Positions 50,573-59,054 of a stretch of 64,000 nt of DNA are shown piece by piece. The translations under genes and the position numbers were made by a program. Numbering within the stretch: the first letter of the stretch is position 1; each line of letters opens with the position of its first letter. The DNA comes from Streptomyces sp. DSM 110735. GTDB taxonomy: Bacteria; Actinomycetota; Actinomycetes; Streptomycetales; Streptomycetaceae. The notes under the pieces were generated by a model. The model was given only the letters and a program-made list of their open reading frames with translations, did not search any database and was not told the DNA's origin. Location of the stretch: contig NZ_JACYHF010000024.1 of assembly GCF_016482685.1 (NCBI RefSeq), positions 24,662-88,661 of the forward strand, written 5' to 3'.

Positions 50573-51418
50573 ATGACCGACAAGGGCAAGGTCTGGCTGG
50601 TCACCGGGGCGAGCAGCGGTTTCGGGCGGGCCCTGGCGGAGGCCGCGGTGGCCGCCGGTGACACGGTGATCGGTACGGCCCGGCGGCCCGAGGCACTGGC
50701 CGACCTGGTCGACGCGCACCCCGATCTGGTGGAGGCCGTCGCGCTGGACGTCACCGACGGCGAGCAGGTCGACGCGGTCGCCGCCGATGTGCTCGCCCGC
50801 TACGGCCGGGTGGACGTGCTGGTGAACAGCGCGGGGCGCACCCAGGTCGGCGCGTTCGAGGAGACCACCGATCAGGAGCTGCGGGACCTCTTCGAACTGC
50901 ATGTGTTCGGGCCCGCACGGCTGACCCGGGCGCTGCTGCCGCAGATGCGGGAGCGGGGCGACGGCGCGATCGTGAACATCAGCAGCTACGGCGGGCAGTT
51001 GTCCTTCGCCGGGTTCTCCGCCTACAGCTCGACGAAGGCCGCGCTGGAGCAGCTGTCGGAGGCGCTGGCCGACGAGGTGGCGCCGTTCGGCGTCAAGGTG
51101 CTGATCGTGGAACCGGGCGCCTTCCGCACCAACCTGTTCGGCAAGGGCGCGGCGCACTTCTCCGCCGAGCATCCGGCGTACGAGGAGAAGGTCGGCACGA
51201 CCCGGCGCCTGGTGCGGGACGGCGCCGGTACCCAGCCCGGCGACCCGGCGAAGGCCGCGCGGGCGATCCGGCTGGCCCTGGAGGCCGGGCACACCCCGCT
51301 GCGGCTGGCCCTCGGCGGCGACGCGGTGGACGCCCTGGCCGCCCATCTGGACGCGGTGCGGGCGGAGTTGGCGAGCTGGGAGGAGGTCTCCCGGGGCACG
51401 GACCTCGATACGCCGTGA
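50573..51418 (+). CDS. SDR-family oxidoreductase
   Basis: ATG 50573 (AGGGAGACGG upstream) gives 281 residues. The cofactor site is VWLVTGASSGFGRALAE, and the NADP-type basic residues follow in TARRPEAL. Conserved parts are VDVLVNSAGRTQVG, NISSYGGQLSF, YSSTKAALEQLSEALADE (catalytic Tyr-x-x-x-Lys) and VEPGAFRTNLFG. The type is the SDR5-like group of classic Streptomyces reductases often under LysR control. The substrate is unknown. Confidence 0.92.
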   Translation: MTDKGKVWLVTGASSGFGRALAEAAVAAGDTVIGTARRPEALADLVDAHPDLVEAVALDVTDGEQVDAVAADVLARYGRVDVLVNSAGRTQVGAFEETTDQELRDLFELHVFGPARLTRALLPQMRERGDGAIVNISSYGGQLSFAGFSAYSSTKAALEQLSEALADEVAPFGVKVLIVEPGAFRTNLFGKGAAHFSAEHPAYEEKVGTTRRLVRDGAGTQPGDPAKAARAIRLALEAGHTPLRLALGGDAVDALAAHLDAVRAELASWEEVSRGTDLDTP

Positions 51419-51464
51419 CGATGTTAGGTTCGCCGTCCGCCCGTACGACAGCACCAGGAGCCCC

Positions 51465-52079
51465 GTGACCAGCCGTGTCCTCCTCGTCTCGCCCGCGAGC
51501 AGCCCGGCGCTGCGGCAGGCGCGTTTCTACGACGGGCTCGGTGCCCTCGACGCGTCCGGCGCGGCCCGCGCCCGCGCGGCGGCGGACGATCTGCCCCGTG
51601 CCGAGCGGGTCGTACGGTCCCCCGGCGCCCGGTGTCAGGAGACGGCGGTCGAACTCGGGCTCGCAGCCGGGGAGTTGCCGGAGCTGGCCGGGCTCGACGC
51701 GGGTCGCTGGCGCGGGCGCACGCTGGAGGAGGTGGGCGGCGCCGAGCCGGAGGCGGTGATGCGATGGCTCACCGATCCCGACAGCGCCCCGCACGGCGGG
51801 GAGTCGGTGCGCGCGCTGTGCCAACGCGTCGGCGCCTGGCTGGAGTCGGCACGAGAGGGCGCCCGCACACTCGCCGTCGTCGAACCGGACGTCGTCCGCG
51901 CGGTCGTCGTGCACGCCCTCGCCCTGCCTCCCGAGACGTTCTGGCGCCTGGATGTCCTCCCGCTGACCGTCACGGAGTTGAGCGGCAGGTCAGGGCGCTG
52001 GAATCTGCGTCTGGGGCGTCCGCTCGGCGGGGACGCGACGCCACCGCCGGAATCCGGCCGTTCCCGGGCTGGCCAATGA
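51465..52079 (+). CDS. Histidine-phosphatase-like protein lacking the catalytic motif
   Basis: GTG 51465 (CAGGAG upstream) gives 204 residues with the phosphoglycerate-mutase-like order: RVLLVSPASSP at the start, RAERVVRSPGARCQETAVELG (Arg-Ser-Pro region), LAGLDAGRWRGRTLEEV, HGGESVRALCQRVGAWL and VEPDVVRAVVVHALALPPE. The usual RHG motif is replaced by SPA, and the second catalytic His position (before VVRAVV) reads EPD. It is therefore probably not a phosphatase. It converges on cbtA, and a family link to cobalt or cobalamin genes is possible but unproven. Confidence 0.8.
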   Translation: MTSRVLLVSPASSPALRQARFYDGLGALDASGAARARAAADDLPRAERVVRSPGARCQETAVELGLAAGELPELAGLDAGRWRGRTLEEVGGAEPEAVMRWLTDPDSAPHGGESVRALCQRVGAWLESAREGARTLAVVEPDVVRAVVVHALALPPETFWRLDVLPLTVTELSGRSGRWNLRLGRPLGGDATPPPESGRSRAGQ

Positions 52080-52082
52080 AAC

Positions 52083-52101
52083 TTAGGCAAGGCTAAGCTA
52101 A
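52083..52101 (+). promoter_or_regulatory. Iron box (DmdR/IdeR-type) without a clear target gene
   Basis: TTAGGCAAGGCTAAGCTAA matches the palindromic actinobacterial iron-box consensus TTAGGTTAGGCTAACCTAA at 16 of 19 positions. It lies 4 nt after the stop of the phosphatase-like gene and points at no gene on either side: cbtA ends at 52264 on the opposite strand. A further TTTAGC follows. Rightward transcription from it would end in the hairpin at 52201-52232. Confidence 0.7.
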
Positions 52102-52200
52102 CTTTAGCGAGTCGACGCCCGGTACTCGGTCCCACCGGGCGCCGCTCTTCGCCCGTGACCCCGTGCCGCTCCCAGTGGCGGGGGCCGGGCGGACGAACGC

Positions 52201-52232
52201 GAGAGGGCCCCGGACGGTCCCGGGGCCCTCTC
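52201..52232. terminator. Terminator between the phosphatase-like gene and cbtA
   Basis: GAGAGGGCCCCGG (52201-52213) pairs perfectly with 52220-52232 around ACGGTC. It ends 31 nt before the cbtA stop and can act in both directions. It would also end any transcript started at the iron box. Confidence 0.85.
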
Positions 52233-52263
52233 ATCGTCGTACGGGCGTGGTCGCACGACCCGC

Positions 52264-53016
52264 TCAGCCCGAGGCGGCCACCGCAGCCGCCGACGGCGCC
52301 TTCGCGGGGCGCGGGTTGAGCTGTCGCTCGGCCAACTCGCCGAAGAGCAGCCCGAATCCGCCCCACAGCACCGCCTGGACGGCCAGCGCGGCGAGCCGGA
52401 AGCGCCACAGCAGGGTGGCCGGGAAGTCCCGGGGCACCTCGTTGATCACCGGCAGGAAGGCGTACGCGAGACCGATCACCAGGGCGAAGGCGGCGACGGC
52501 GACGACCGTGGCGTACCAGGTGCCCAGGCTCGGGGCGAGCCGCTTGCCGAGCAGGGTGGCGCCGATCGCCAGCAGCACGCTGAGCAGCATCATCAGGAAG
52601 TACAGCGTGGTGCGCTTGCCGATGGTGTCCGGGTCGCCCACCGAGGGCGGGTTCGCCGGGTACTTGAGGAACGGCACGACGTACACCGCGAGCAGTGCGG
52701 TGGCCGACAGCAGGAGCGCGGTCGCGCGGGGTCCGAAGCGGCCGACGCGGCCGAGCGCGAAGCAGAACGCGAGCGCGGCGATGCCGCCGAAGGCGACCCC
52801 GTAGACCAGGACGCCGGTGGCGAGACCGGCGGTGGACTGCAGGGAGCGGGAGACGACCTCCATCTCGTGCTCGTGGGAGTGGGCGTCCTCGAAGGAGATC
52901 GCCCGGTCGACGTTCGGTTCACCGAGGAAATAGGCGGCGACCAGGGCGAGCAGCCCGGCGGCAAGACCCGCCAGCATGCCCCGGACCAGGAGGTTTCTGA
53001 CTGTTGCGGAGTTCAT
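52264..53016 (-). CDS. cbtA: CbtA-family cobalt transport protein
   Basis: The 250-residue protein has about six membrane helices. After the first helix (LVRGMLAGLAAGLLALVAAYFLG) comes the conserved metal-binding stretch EDAHSHEHEMEVVSRSLQSTAGLATG, with the His cluster typical of CbtA. Later helices are GVAFGGIAALAFCFALGR, FLMMLLSVLLAIGATLLG and VVAVAAFALVIGLAYAFLP. With CbtB it forms a proposed cobalt uptake system serving cobalamin synthesis. It lies 23 nt after cbtB under the same riboswitch. Confidence 0.92.
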   Translation of the reverse strand: MNSATVRNLLVRGMLAGLAAGLLALVAAYFLGEPNVDRAISFEDAHSHEHEMEVVSRSLQSTAGLATGVLVYGVAFGGIAALAFCFALGRVGRFGPRATALLLSATALLAVYVVPFLKYPANPPSVGDPDTIGKRTTLYFLMMLLSVLLAIGATLLGKRLAPSLGTWYATVVAVAAFALVIGLAYAFLPVINEVPRDFPATLLWRFRLAALAVQAVLWGGFGLLFGELAERQLNPRPAKAPSAAAVAASG

Positions 53017-53039
53017 GGAAGTCGCGGCGTCCCTTTACG

Positions 53040-53261
53040 TCAGTGGCAGGGGAAGCCGAGCAGGTGGCGGGCGTCGTGCACCCACTCGTGGACGTCCGTG
53101 CCGCTGAACACGGAGGTGGCGCCCTGCTCGGCGCCGACGAAGTAGAGCAGGATCAGCATGAGGACGCCGAAGAAGACGGCCCAGGGCGCGATGTCCTTGA
53201 GCGGCAGCTTGGCGGGTACGGCGGGGGTGGTGGCTGTCGGCGGAGCGACGGTCTGCGCCAT
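53040..53261 (-). CDS. cbtB: CbtB-family small cobalt transport subunit
   Basis: The 73-residue protein has one membrane helix (APWAVFFGVLMLILLYFVGAE) and a C-terminal His-rich end, HEWVHDARHLLGFPCH, the characteristic CbtB metal motif (His-x3-His-x3-His spacing). A polar Thr/Ala/Pro N-terminus precedes the helix. ATG 53261 has GAGGAGG upstream, which lies just beyond the riboswitch, so B12 probably controls its translation. Confidence 0.92.
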   Translation of the reverse strand: MAQTVAPPTATTPAVPAKLPLKDIAPWAVFFGVLMLILLYFVGAEQGATSVFSGTDVHEWVHDARHLLGFPCH

Positions 53262-53304
53262 GGCAGGACCTCCTCGGGAATTCGCGTCCCATCTCGGTGG
53301 TGCA

Positions 53305-53425
53305 CAGGACGACGGCCACGGGTCTGACTCGCGCTGCCCCTCGCGGGACCTCGCTCACAGTGGCGCGACCGTGCCGGATTTCCACCGGCTTCCGTTCCGC
53401 CGTCATCGATTTCGCACCGACGGTA
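53305..53425 (-). ncRNA. Cobalamin (B12) riboswitch upstream of cbtBA
   Basis: On the minus strand the core is unmistakable: CCGGTGGAAATCCGG (53388-53374), GCGCCACTGTGA (53366-53355, the B12-box-adjacent conserved strand) and GAGTCAGACC (53330-53321). Upstream, GGTGCGAAATC (53418-53408) suits the 5' paired element. The cbtB ribosome site follows about 45 nt later, and GGGACGC...AGGTCC offers an alternative pairing, so control is probably at translation. Cobalamin should shut off cobalt import. Confidence 0.88.
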
Positions 53426-53557
53426 CCGCGTACGAGGGGCGCGGCCAAGACCGCGCCGGTCCGGGTGATCTTCCTCTCCCGGCAGGCGGGGACCTGTGGG
53501 CACGCGGTGAACACGCCGTGTCGGCGCGCCGGTTCGCCGCCCTCGTACGCTGCTCCC

Positions 53558-54514
53558 GTGCCGTCCTCCCCGCTGCTGCGCGCCGCCGTCCTCGTCCTCG
53601 AAGGAGCCAAGCCGCTCGATGTGGGCATCCCCGCCCAGGTGTTCACGACCCGTGCCTCCATGCCGTACGAGGTGCGGGTCTGCGGGGCCGAGCCCGGTCT
53701 GGTGACCGGCGGGGACGGGCTGTCGTACCACGTGGCGCACGGTCTGGAGGCGCTGGAGTGGGCGGACATCGTGTTCGTGCCCGGGTACCGGTTCCCGGAC
53801 CGGGAGGACCCGCCGCCCGCCGTCGTCGCGGCGCTGCTCGCGGCGCACGCGCGCGGGGCGCGGCTCGCGGCGATCTCGACGGGCGCGTTCGCGCTGGCGG
53901 CGACGGGGCTGCTCGACGGGAAGCGGGCCACCACGCACTGGCACTACACCCGCGCCCTGGCCGAGCGGCATCCGCTGGTCCGGGTGGACGGCAACGTCCT
54001 GTTCGTGGACGAGGGGAGCGTGCTCACCTCGGCGGGCGCCGCCTCCGGCATCGACCTGTGTCTGCACATCCTGCGCGGCGACCTCGGAGTGGCCGCCTCC
54101 AACCACGCCGCCCGGCGCCTGGTCGCGGCGCCCTACCGCAGCGGTGGCCAGGCGCAGTACGTGCCGCGCAGTGTGCCCGAGCCGCTGGGCGAGCGGTTCG
54201 CCGGGACCCGGGAGTGGGCGCTGCGCAGGCTCGGGGATCCGCTGAGTCTCGCCGCGCTGGCCCGGCACGCCTCGGTGTCGCCGCGCACCTTCTCGCGGCG
54301 GTTCGTGGAGGACACCGGCTACACGCCGATGGAGTGGGTGACGCGGGCGCGCGTCGACCTGGCCCGCGAACTCCTGGAGCGCTCGGACCACGGGGTGGAG
54401 CGGATCGCGGCGGAGGTGGGGCTCGGCACGGGCGCGAATCTGCGGCTGCACTTCCAGCGCGTGCTGGGGACGACGCCGAGCGACTACCGGCGCACCTTCA
54501 CCAAGGGGAGCTGA
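53558..54514 (+). CDS. GlxA-type AraC-family transcriptional regulator (DJ-1/PfpI + HTH)
   Basis: GTG 53558 gives 318 residues. The N-terminal DJ-1/PfpI-like domain (about 5-165) has AAVLVLEGAKPLDVGIPAQVF, DIVFVPGYRF and LAAISTGAFALAATGLLDGKRATTHW, with Thr where active hydrolases have Cys (nucleophile elbow STGAF). The C-terminal AraC domain (about 215-318) has two helix-turn-helix units, LSLAALARHASVSPRTFSRRFVEDTG and GVERIAAEVGLGTGANLRLHFQRVLG. It likely regulates an adjacent or distant metabolic gene; the frame further upstream overlaps the riboswitch and is not used. Confidence 0.92.
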   Translation: MPSSPLLRAAVLVLEGAKPLDVGIPAQVFTTRASMPYEVRVCGAEPGLVTGGDGLSYHVAHGLEALEWADIVFVPGYRFPDREDPPPAVVAALLAAHARGARLAAISTGAFALAATGLLDGKRATTHWHYTRALAERHPLVRVDGNVLFVDEGSVLTSAGAASGIDLCLHILRGDLGVAASNHAARRLVAAPYRSGGQAQYVPRSVPEPLGERFAGTREWALRRLGDPLSLAALARHASVSPRTFSRRFVEDTGYTPMEWVTRARVDLARELLERSDHGVERIAAEVGLGTGANLRLHFQRVLGTTPSDYRRTFTKGS

Positions 54515-54622
54515 CAGCTCACCGGATCCGCTGGCACGATCCTTGCGAACCATGGCGCTCCCGCCGCTCCCCCGCCCGCGCGCCGCCCGCGAATCTGGGG
54601 GCGAACGGAAGGGACACCATTC

Positions 54623-55621
54623 ATGACTCGTATCGCCGTCAACGGATTCGGCCGCATCGGACGCAATGTGCTGCGCGCGCTGCTGGAGCGCGGGAGCGAC
54701 CTCGAGGTGGTCGCCGTCAACGACCTCACCGAGCCCGCCGTGCTCGCCCGGCTGCTCGCCTTCGACACCACCGCCGGACGCCTGGGCCGCCCGGTGTCGG
54801 TGGACGGGGACACCCTGGTGGTCGACGGTCGCCGCATCAAGGTGCTCGCCGAGCGCGACCCGGCGGACCTGCCGTGGGCGGAGCTGGGCGTGGACATCGT
54901 CCTGGAGGCGACCGGGCGCTTCACCGCCGCCAAGGCAGCGCGCGTCCACCTCGACGCGGGCGCGAGCCGGGTGCTGGTGTCCGCGCCGTCGGACGGCGCG
55001 GACGTGACGCTGGCGTACGGCGTGAACACCGACGCCTACGACCCGGCGCTGCACACCGTCGTGTCGAACGCCTCCTGCACGACCAACGCGCTGGCCCCGC
55101 TGGCCGCCGTCCTGGACGACCTCGCGGGCATCGAGCACGGCTTCATGACGACGGTGCACGCCTACACCCAGGAGCAGAACCTCCAGGACGGCCCGCACCG
55201 CGACGCCCGCCGGGCGCGTGCCGCCGGGGTGAACATCGTGCCGACGACGACCGGCGCGGCGAAGGCCATCGGACTGGTGCTGCCGGGTCTGGACGGCAAG
55301 CTGTCGGGCGACTCGATCCGGGTGCCGGTGCCGGTGGGCTCGATCGTGGAGCTGAACACCACGGTCTCCCGCGACGTCACCCGCGACGAGGTGCTGGCCG
55401 CCTACCGCGCCGCCGCCGAGGGTCCGCTCGCCGGGGTCCTCGAGTACTCGGAGGACGCGCTGGTCTCGGCCGACATCGTCGGCAACCCCGCCTCCTCGAT
55501 CTTCGACTCGGCGCTGACCCGGGTGGACGGACGGCACGTCAAGGTCGTCGCCTGGTACGACAACGAGTGGGGCTTCTCGAACCGCGTGATCGACACGCTG
55601 GAACTCCTCGCGGCACGCTGA
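54623..55621 (+). CDS. gap: Type I glyceraldehyde-3-phosphate dehydrogenase
   Basis: The 332-residue enzyme oxidises glyceraldehyde-3-phosphate to 1,3-bisphosphoglycerate with NAD(P). The NAD site is IAVNGFGRIGRNVLRALLERG. The active-site Cys is in SNASCTTNALAPL near residue 153, with the His in TTVHAYTQEQNLQDGPH. The P-site residues (TTTGAAKAIGLVLPGL) and the C-terminal WYDNEWGFSNRV are conserved. ATG 54623 has GGAAGGGA upstream. It is a stand-alone gene without pgk or tpi next to it, so it is probably a second GAPDH. Confidence 0.95.
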   Translation: MTRIAVNGFGRIGRNVLRALLERGSDLEVVAVNDLTEPAVLARLLAFDTTAGRLGRPVSVDGDTLVVDGRRIKVLAERDPADLPWAELGVDIVLEATGRFTAAKAARVHLDAGASRVLVSAPSDGADVTLAYGVNTDAYDPALHTVVSNASCTTNALAPLAAVLDDLAGIEHGFMTTVHAYTQEQNLQDGPHRDARRARAAGVNIVPTTTGAAKAIGLVLPGLDGKLSGDSIRVPVPVGSIVELNTTVSRDVTRDEVLAAYRAAAEGPLAGVLEYSEDALVSADIVGNPASSIFDSALTRVDGRHVKVVAWYDNEWGFSNRVIDTLELLAAR

Positions 55622-55628
55622 ACACCCC

Positions 55629-55663
55629 GTGGGGGCGGCCCCTTGAGCCGGGGCCACCCGCAC
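55629..55663. terminator. Terminator between gap and the desaturase-like gene
   Basis: GTGGGGGCGGCCCC (55629-55642) pairs with GGGGCCACCCGCAC (55650-55663) with two imperfect positions and a 7-nt loop. It lies 8 nt after gap and just before the end of the converging gene. Confidence 0.7.
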
Positions 55664-55667
55664 GTGC

Positions 55668-57104
55668 TCAGCCCGCGAGCGGATCGGTGCGCACACCGAG
55701 GTGCCGCAGCGCGGAAGCCGCCGCACCCGCGCCGCACATGCCATGGGCGCCGGGTCCCGGAGGCGTGGCAGCCGAGCACAGGAACACCCCGGGCAGTCGC
55801 GTGGCGTACGGGTCGAGGGCGGGACGGGCGCCGAGCACCAGTTGGGGCACGGTCTTGGCGCCGGTGAGGATGTCGCCGCCCGCGAAGTTGGGGTTGGCGG
55901 CGGCGAAACCGGCGGGCCGGGTGACCTCCATGCCGACGATGCGCTCCCGCACCCCGGGCGCGAACCGCTCCAGTTGGGCCAGGATCGCCCCGGTGGCGTC
56001 CCCGTCGTAGCCGTACGGGACGTGGGCGTACGTCCAGACGGGGTGCACGTCGCCCACCGAGCGTCCGGGGTCGGCCAGATACTGCTGGCCGACCAGGACG
56101 AAGGGACGCCCGGGCATCCGCCCCGCCGACACCTCGCGCTCGGCGTGGGCGACCTCGGCGAAGGTGCCGCCCAGGTGCACGGTGCCCGCGCGGCGGGCGT
56201 CCGGGTCGGTCCAGGGGACGCCGCCCTCGACGGCCAGGTCGACCTTGTAGGCGCCGGGTCCGCGCCGGAAGCGCCGGTAGGCGGTCCGTGTCCGGGCGGG
56301 GAGCAGGTCGCCGTAGATCGACAGTGTCTGACCCGGGTCGAGGTCGAGCAGGGTGACGTCGGCGGGCGGGAGCTGCCGGTGGTCGGTGACGCGGACGCCG
56401 GTGTGGATCGTGCCGCCGTGTGCGCGCAGGACCTTCTCCAGGGCGCGGGCGACGGACTGCGAGCCGCCTTCGGCGACGACCCACCCGGCGGCGTGTCCGG
56501 CGGCGAGGATGCCGAGCCCGATGGCCGAGGTGAGGGGGCGGTTCAGCGGGCGGTAGGCGTGGGCGGCGACCCCGGCCCACAGGGCGCGGGCGCGCTCGGT
56601 GGTGAACAGCTTGGCGAGCGCGGCGGCGGGCAGGGTGGTGGGCAGCCCGAACCGGGCGAGCAGCCGCGGGTGCGAGGGCACGCGCAGCAGCGGTCCCATG
56701 ACGTCCTGGGCGAGCGCGTCCCAGTTCCGTACGGAGGAGCCGAGCAGGGCGCGGTAGCGGTCGCCGTCGGCGCCGAGGAGGCGGGCGGTGTCCTCGACGG
56801 AGCGCAGCAGGACGCCCGCGTCACCGTCGTCCAGGGGGTGGACGCAGTCGATCTCGGGCCGCAGCCAGCGCAGTCCGTGCCGTTCCAGCTCCAGGGCGCG
56901 CAGCGCGGGCGAGGTGACGGCCAGGGGGTGGATGGCGGAGCAGTGGTCGTGCAGCAGTCCGGGCACGAGAGCCTCGTAGCTGCGCGTGCCGCCGCCGACC
57001 TCGTCCGACGCCTCCAGCAGGGTGACGTCCAGACCCGCCCGGGCGAGCAGGGCCGCGGCGGCGAGCCCGTTGGGTCCGCCGCCGACCACGAGTGCGGAGG
57101 TCAT
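55668..57104 (-). CDS. Phytoene-desaturase-like FAD-dependent oxidoreductase
   Basis: The 478-residue protein starts with the dinucleotide-binding fold SALVVGGGPNGLAAAALLARAGLDVTLLEASDEVGGGTRS, as in CrtI-type enzymes. Later parts are AEGGSQSVARALEKVLRAHGG and a C-terminal FAD motif FLCSAATPPGPGAHGMCGAGAAA. No isoprenoid genes are near, so a carotenoid role is not supported; it could be a general amine or lipid oxidoreductase. The start overlaps the DUF3556 stop (ATGA), so the two act together. Confidence 0.88.
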   Translation of the reverse strand: MTSALVVGGGPNGLAAAALLARAGLDVTLLEASDEVGGGTRSYEALVPGLLHDHCSAIHPLAVTSPALRALELERHGLRWLRPEIDCVHPLDDGDAGVLLRSVEDTARLLGADGDRYRALLGSSVRNWDALAQDVMGPLLRVPSHPRLLARFGLPTTLPAAALAKLFTTERARALWAGVAAHAYRPLNRPLTSAIGLGILAAGHAAGWVVAEGGSQSVARALEKVLRAHGGTIHTGVRVTDHRQLPPADVTLLDLDPGQTLSIYGDLLPARTRTAYRRFRRGPGAYKVDLAVEGGVPWTDPDARRAGTVHLGGTFAEVAHAEREVSAGRMPGRPFVLVGQQYLADPGRSVGDVHPVWTYAHVPYGYDGDATGAILAQLERFAPGVRERIVGMEVTRPAGFAAANPNFAGGDILTGAKTVPQLVLGARPALDPYATRLPGVFLCSAATPPGPGAHGMCGAGAAASALRHLGVRTDPLAG

Positions 57105-58879
57105 GAGGCGGTGTCCGGGACGGACGGCGTGCCGGGGACCGGGCGCGGCGGGTGCGCCGAACGCACGCCGTACACGGGGTAGTCGGGGCCGTCGGTGGGC
57201 CAGGGCTGGCGGCTCAGCATGTCGCGCACCGTGACATGCCCGCTCTCCAGGAGGCCCAGGGCGGCGTCGTGGATCTCATAGTCCTGAGTCTGCCGGTGCA
57301 GGGGCTGGCCCTCCAAACAGATCACCCGCACTTCGCCGGGCGCGAACCCGCAGCGGTCCTGGACGGCGCGCAGCAACTGGTCGTCGTGCAGGTGCCCCTC
57401 GCCGAAGTTCCAGCCGATCGCGAACCCGGCGATCAGCTCCCCCTCGACCACCACCACGCCGTCCTGGCTCTCGGTGAGTCGTCCGACGAGCCCGGCCAGC
57501 GCGCGCCCGTGGGAGTGCAGGGACCGCCAGGCGTCCACCTTGCCCGCGAGCAGCAGGGCGGTGTCGGCGTCGTAGAGCGCCGCCATCTGCTGCTGGGGCA
57601 GCCGGCTCACCGTGGTCAGGCACGTCTCCAGACGGTCCAGGGCGTCACCGGTGAACACCCAGGCGCTGGTGGCCCAGTTGCCCGCGTAGTAGCGCATCGC
57701 GGGCAGGAAGGAGACGAGGTCGGGGCGGAGGTTGCCGAGCAGCGGGAGCAGCACGAGGGTCGGCAGCAGCACCGCGAGCAGCCAGGGCGAGTGCAGGTGC
57801 CACACGCTGATGTCGCCGTGGGCGCCGAAGAGGTAGAAGAGCGAGAAGACGAAGAACAGGTTCCACTCCAGCGGCACGCCCATGGGGACGGTCGAGAGGA
57901 TGTGGAGGTGGAAGACGGCCATGTAGAGCAGTGCCGCCCAGGTGAGGGGTCCGCCGTCGCCGAGGAAGACCAGGTAGAGCGGTACGGCGTACTCGGTGGC
58001 GGTGCCGACGTGGGCGAGCAGGAACGCCAGGCGTGAGGGGCGCAGGTCGCGGGGGTGGTCGCGGTAGAAGAGGGGACGCAGCCCGCGGGGCATCAGCGGC
58101 GCGTTGCTCATCATGATCGCGACCACGAACGGGAAGTGGTGGTTGAGCTTGGAGGTGGCGGCGCCCCACCAGATGGCCAGCATGACGAGCTGGAAGCCGA
58201 TGAACATGTCGCCGTACGGAAAGAAGAACAGCAGCAGCGAGAGTCCGTACTGCTCGGCGCGCGCGGCGAGGAAGACGGTCTTGTCGCGCAGTCCGAGCAG
58301 CGCAAGGGCGACGATCAGCGGTACGACGGCCACCGGGTCGAGCAGACCGACGTGCGCGGAGCCGGGGACGCGTCCGCTGTCGCCGGGGCGGGCGAGCAGC
58401 CAGACGGCGGAGGCGAGGACGGCGGCGTAGAGCAGTACGTCGGCGACGGTGCGGCGGTCGCCCCGGGTGAAGGGCACCTTGTCCGGCCACGGGGGCAGCC
58501 GAATCGTGCCGGGCTTGAGCCAGTAGAGGGCGGAGCCGACGGGCGGGCTGAACCGGGAGGAGAGCGGTCCCGAGCCGCAGCCGAGCCCGGTGACCTCCCA
58601 CAGCAGGGTGAAGACGATCAGCTTCTGGTAGACGACGGGCTCGGTCCACCAGGAGGCGAGGTCGGTGACGGAACCCAGCCCGGGCGTCAGCGAGATGACG
58701 AGGACCGCTCCGCCCGCGTAGAGCAGGCACTTGACGACGTAGAAGAGGTACACCGCGAAGGGGCTGCCGAAGCCGTGCTCGACCCAGTGCCGGGTGAGCG
58801 CCTCCAGGCGCTCGCGGCGCGGCAGGGCGCGGTAGGTACCGGCGTCCAGGGGGACCAGCCGGGGTGTCATGAAGCCCAT
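57101..58879 (-). CDS. DUF3556 multi-pass membrane protein
   Basis: ATG 58879 has AAAGG at good spacing; GTG 58888 is possible but overlaps it. The 592-residue protein has about ten membrane helices in the first 400 residues (YLFYVVKCLLYAGGAVLVISL, PYGDMFIGFQLVMLAIWWG, WLLAVLLPTLVLLPLLGNL) and a soluble C-terminal part (about 430-592, LLRAVQDRCGFAPGEVRVICLEGQPLHRQTQDYEIHDAALGLLE). Motifs KLNHHFPFVVAIMMSNAP and HLHILSTVPMGVPLEWNLF are typical of DUF3556. Function is unknown; with the flavoprotein it may handle a membrane lipid. Divergent from the PucR-type gene. Confidence 0.88.
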   Translation of the reverse strand: MGFMTPRLVPLDAGTYRALPRRERLEALTRHWVEHGFGSPFAVYLFYVVKCLLYAGGAVLVISLTPGLGSVTDLASWWTEPVVYQKLIVFTLLWEVTGLGCGSGPLSSRFSPPVGSALYWLKPGTIRLPPWPDKVPFTRGDRRTVADVLLYAAVLASAVWLLARPGDSGRVPGSAHVGLLDPVAVVPLIVALALLGLRDKTVFLAARAEQYGLSLLLFFFPYGDMFIGFQLVMLAIWWGAATSKLNHHFPFVVAIMMSNAPLMPRGLRPLFYRDHPRDLRPSRLAFLLAHVGTATEYAVPLYLVFLGDGGPLTWAALLYMAVFHLHILSTVPMGVPLEWNLFFVFSLFYLFGAHGDISVWHLHSPWLLAVLLPTLVLLPLLGNLRPDLVSFLPAMRYYAGNWATSAWVFTGDALDRLETCLTTVSRLPQQQMAALYDADTALLLAGKVDAWRSLHSHGRALAGLVGRLTESQDGVVVVEGELIAGFAIGWNFGEGHLHDDQLLRAVQDRCGFAPGEVRVICLEGQPLHRQTQDYEIHDAALGLLESGHVTVRDMLSRQPWPTDGPDYPVYGVRSAHPPRPVPGTPSVPDTAS

Positions 58880-59054
58880 GGGGATCACACCTTTGTGTCG
58901 CGTAGGGACCGGGGAGAGGAGCGCGCGGACGGAACCAGGCGAAGATAGGGGCGCCCCGGTCGCGGCGGCGACGGCCGCGCGTCACAAGAGACGGGGCGGC
59001 TTTCGTGCTCCGCGCACAGTCCCGGCCGGGCCGGGGCGGCCGTACAGTGCGCTC

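Noticed and set aside
51423..51441. Second iron box near the phosphatase-like gene (TTAGGTT half site)
   Set aside because: Only one half matches; the second half does not resemble the consensus.
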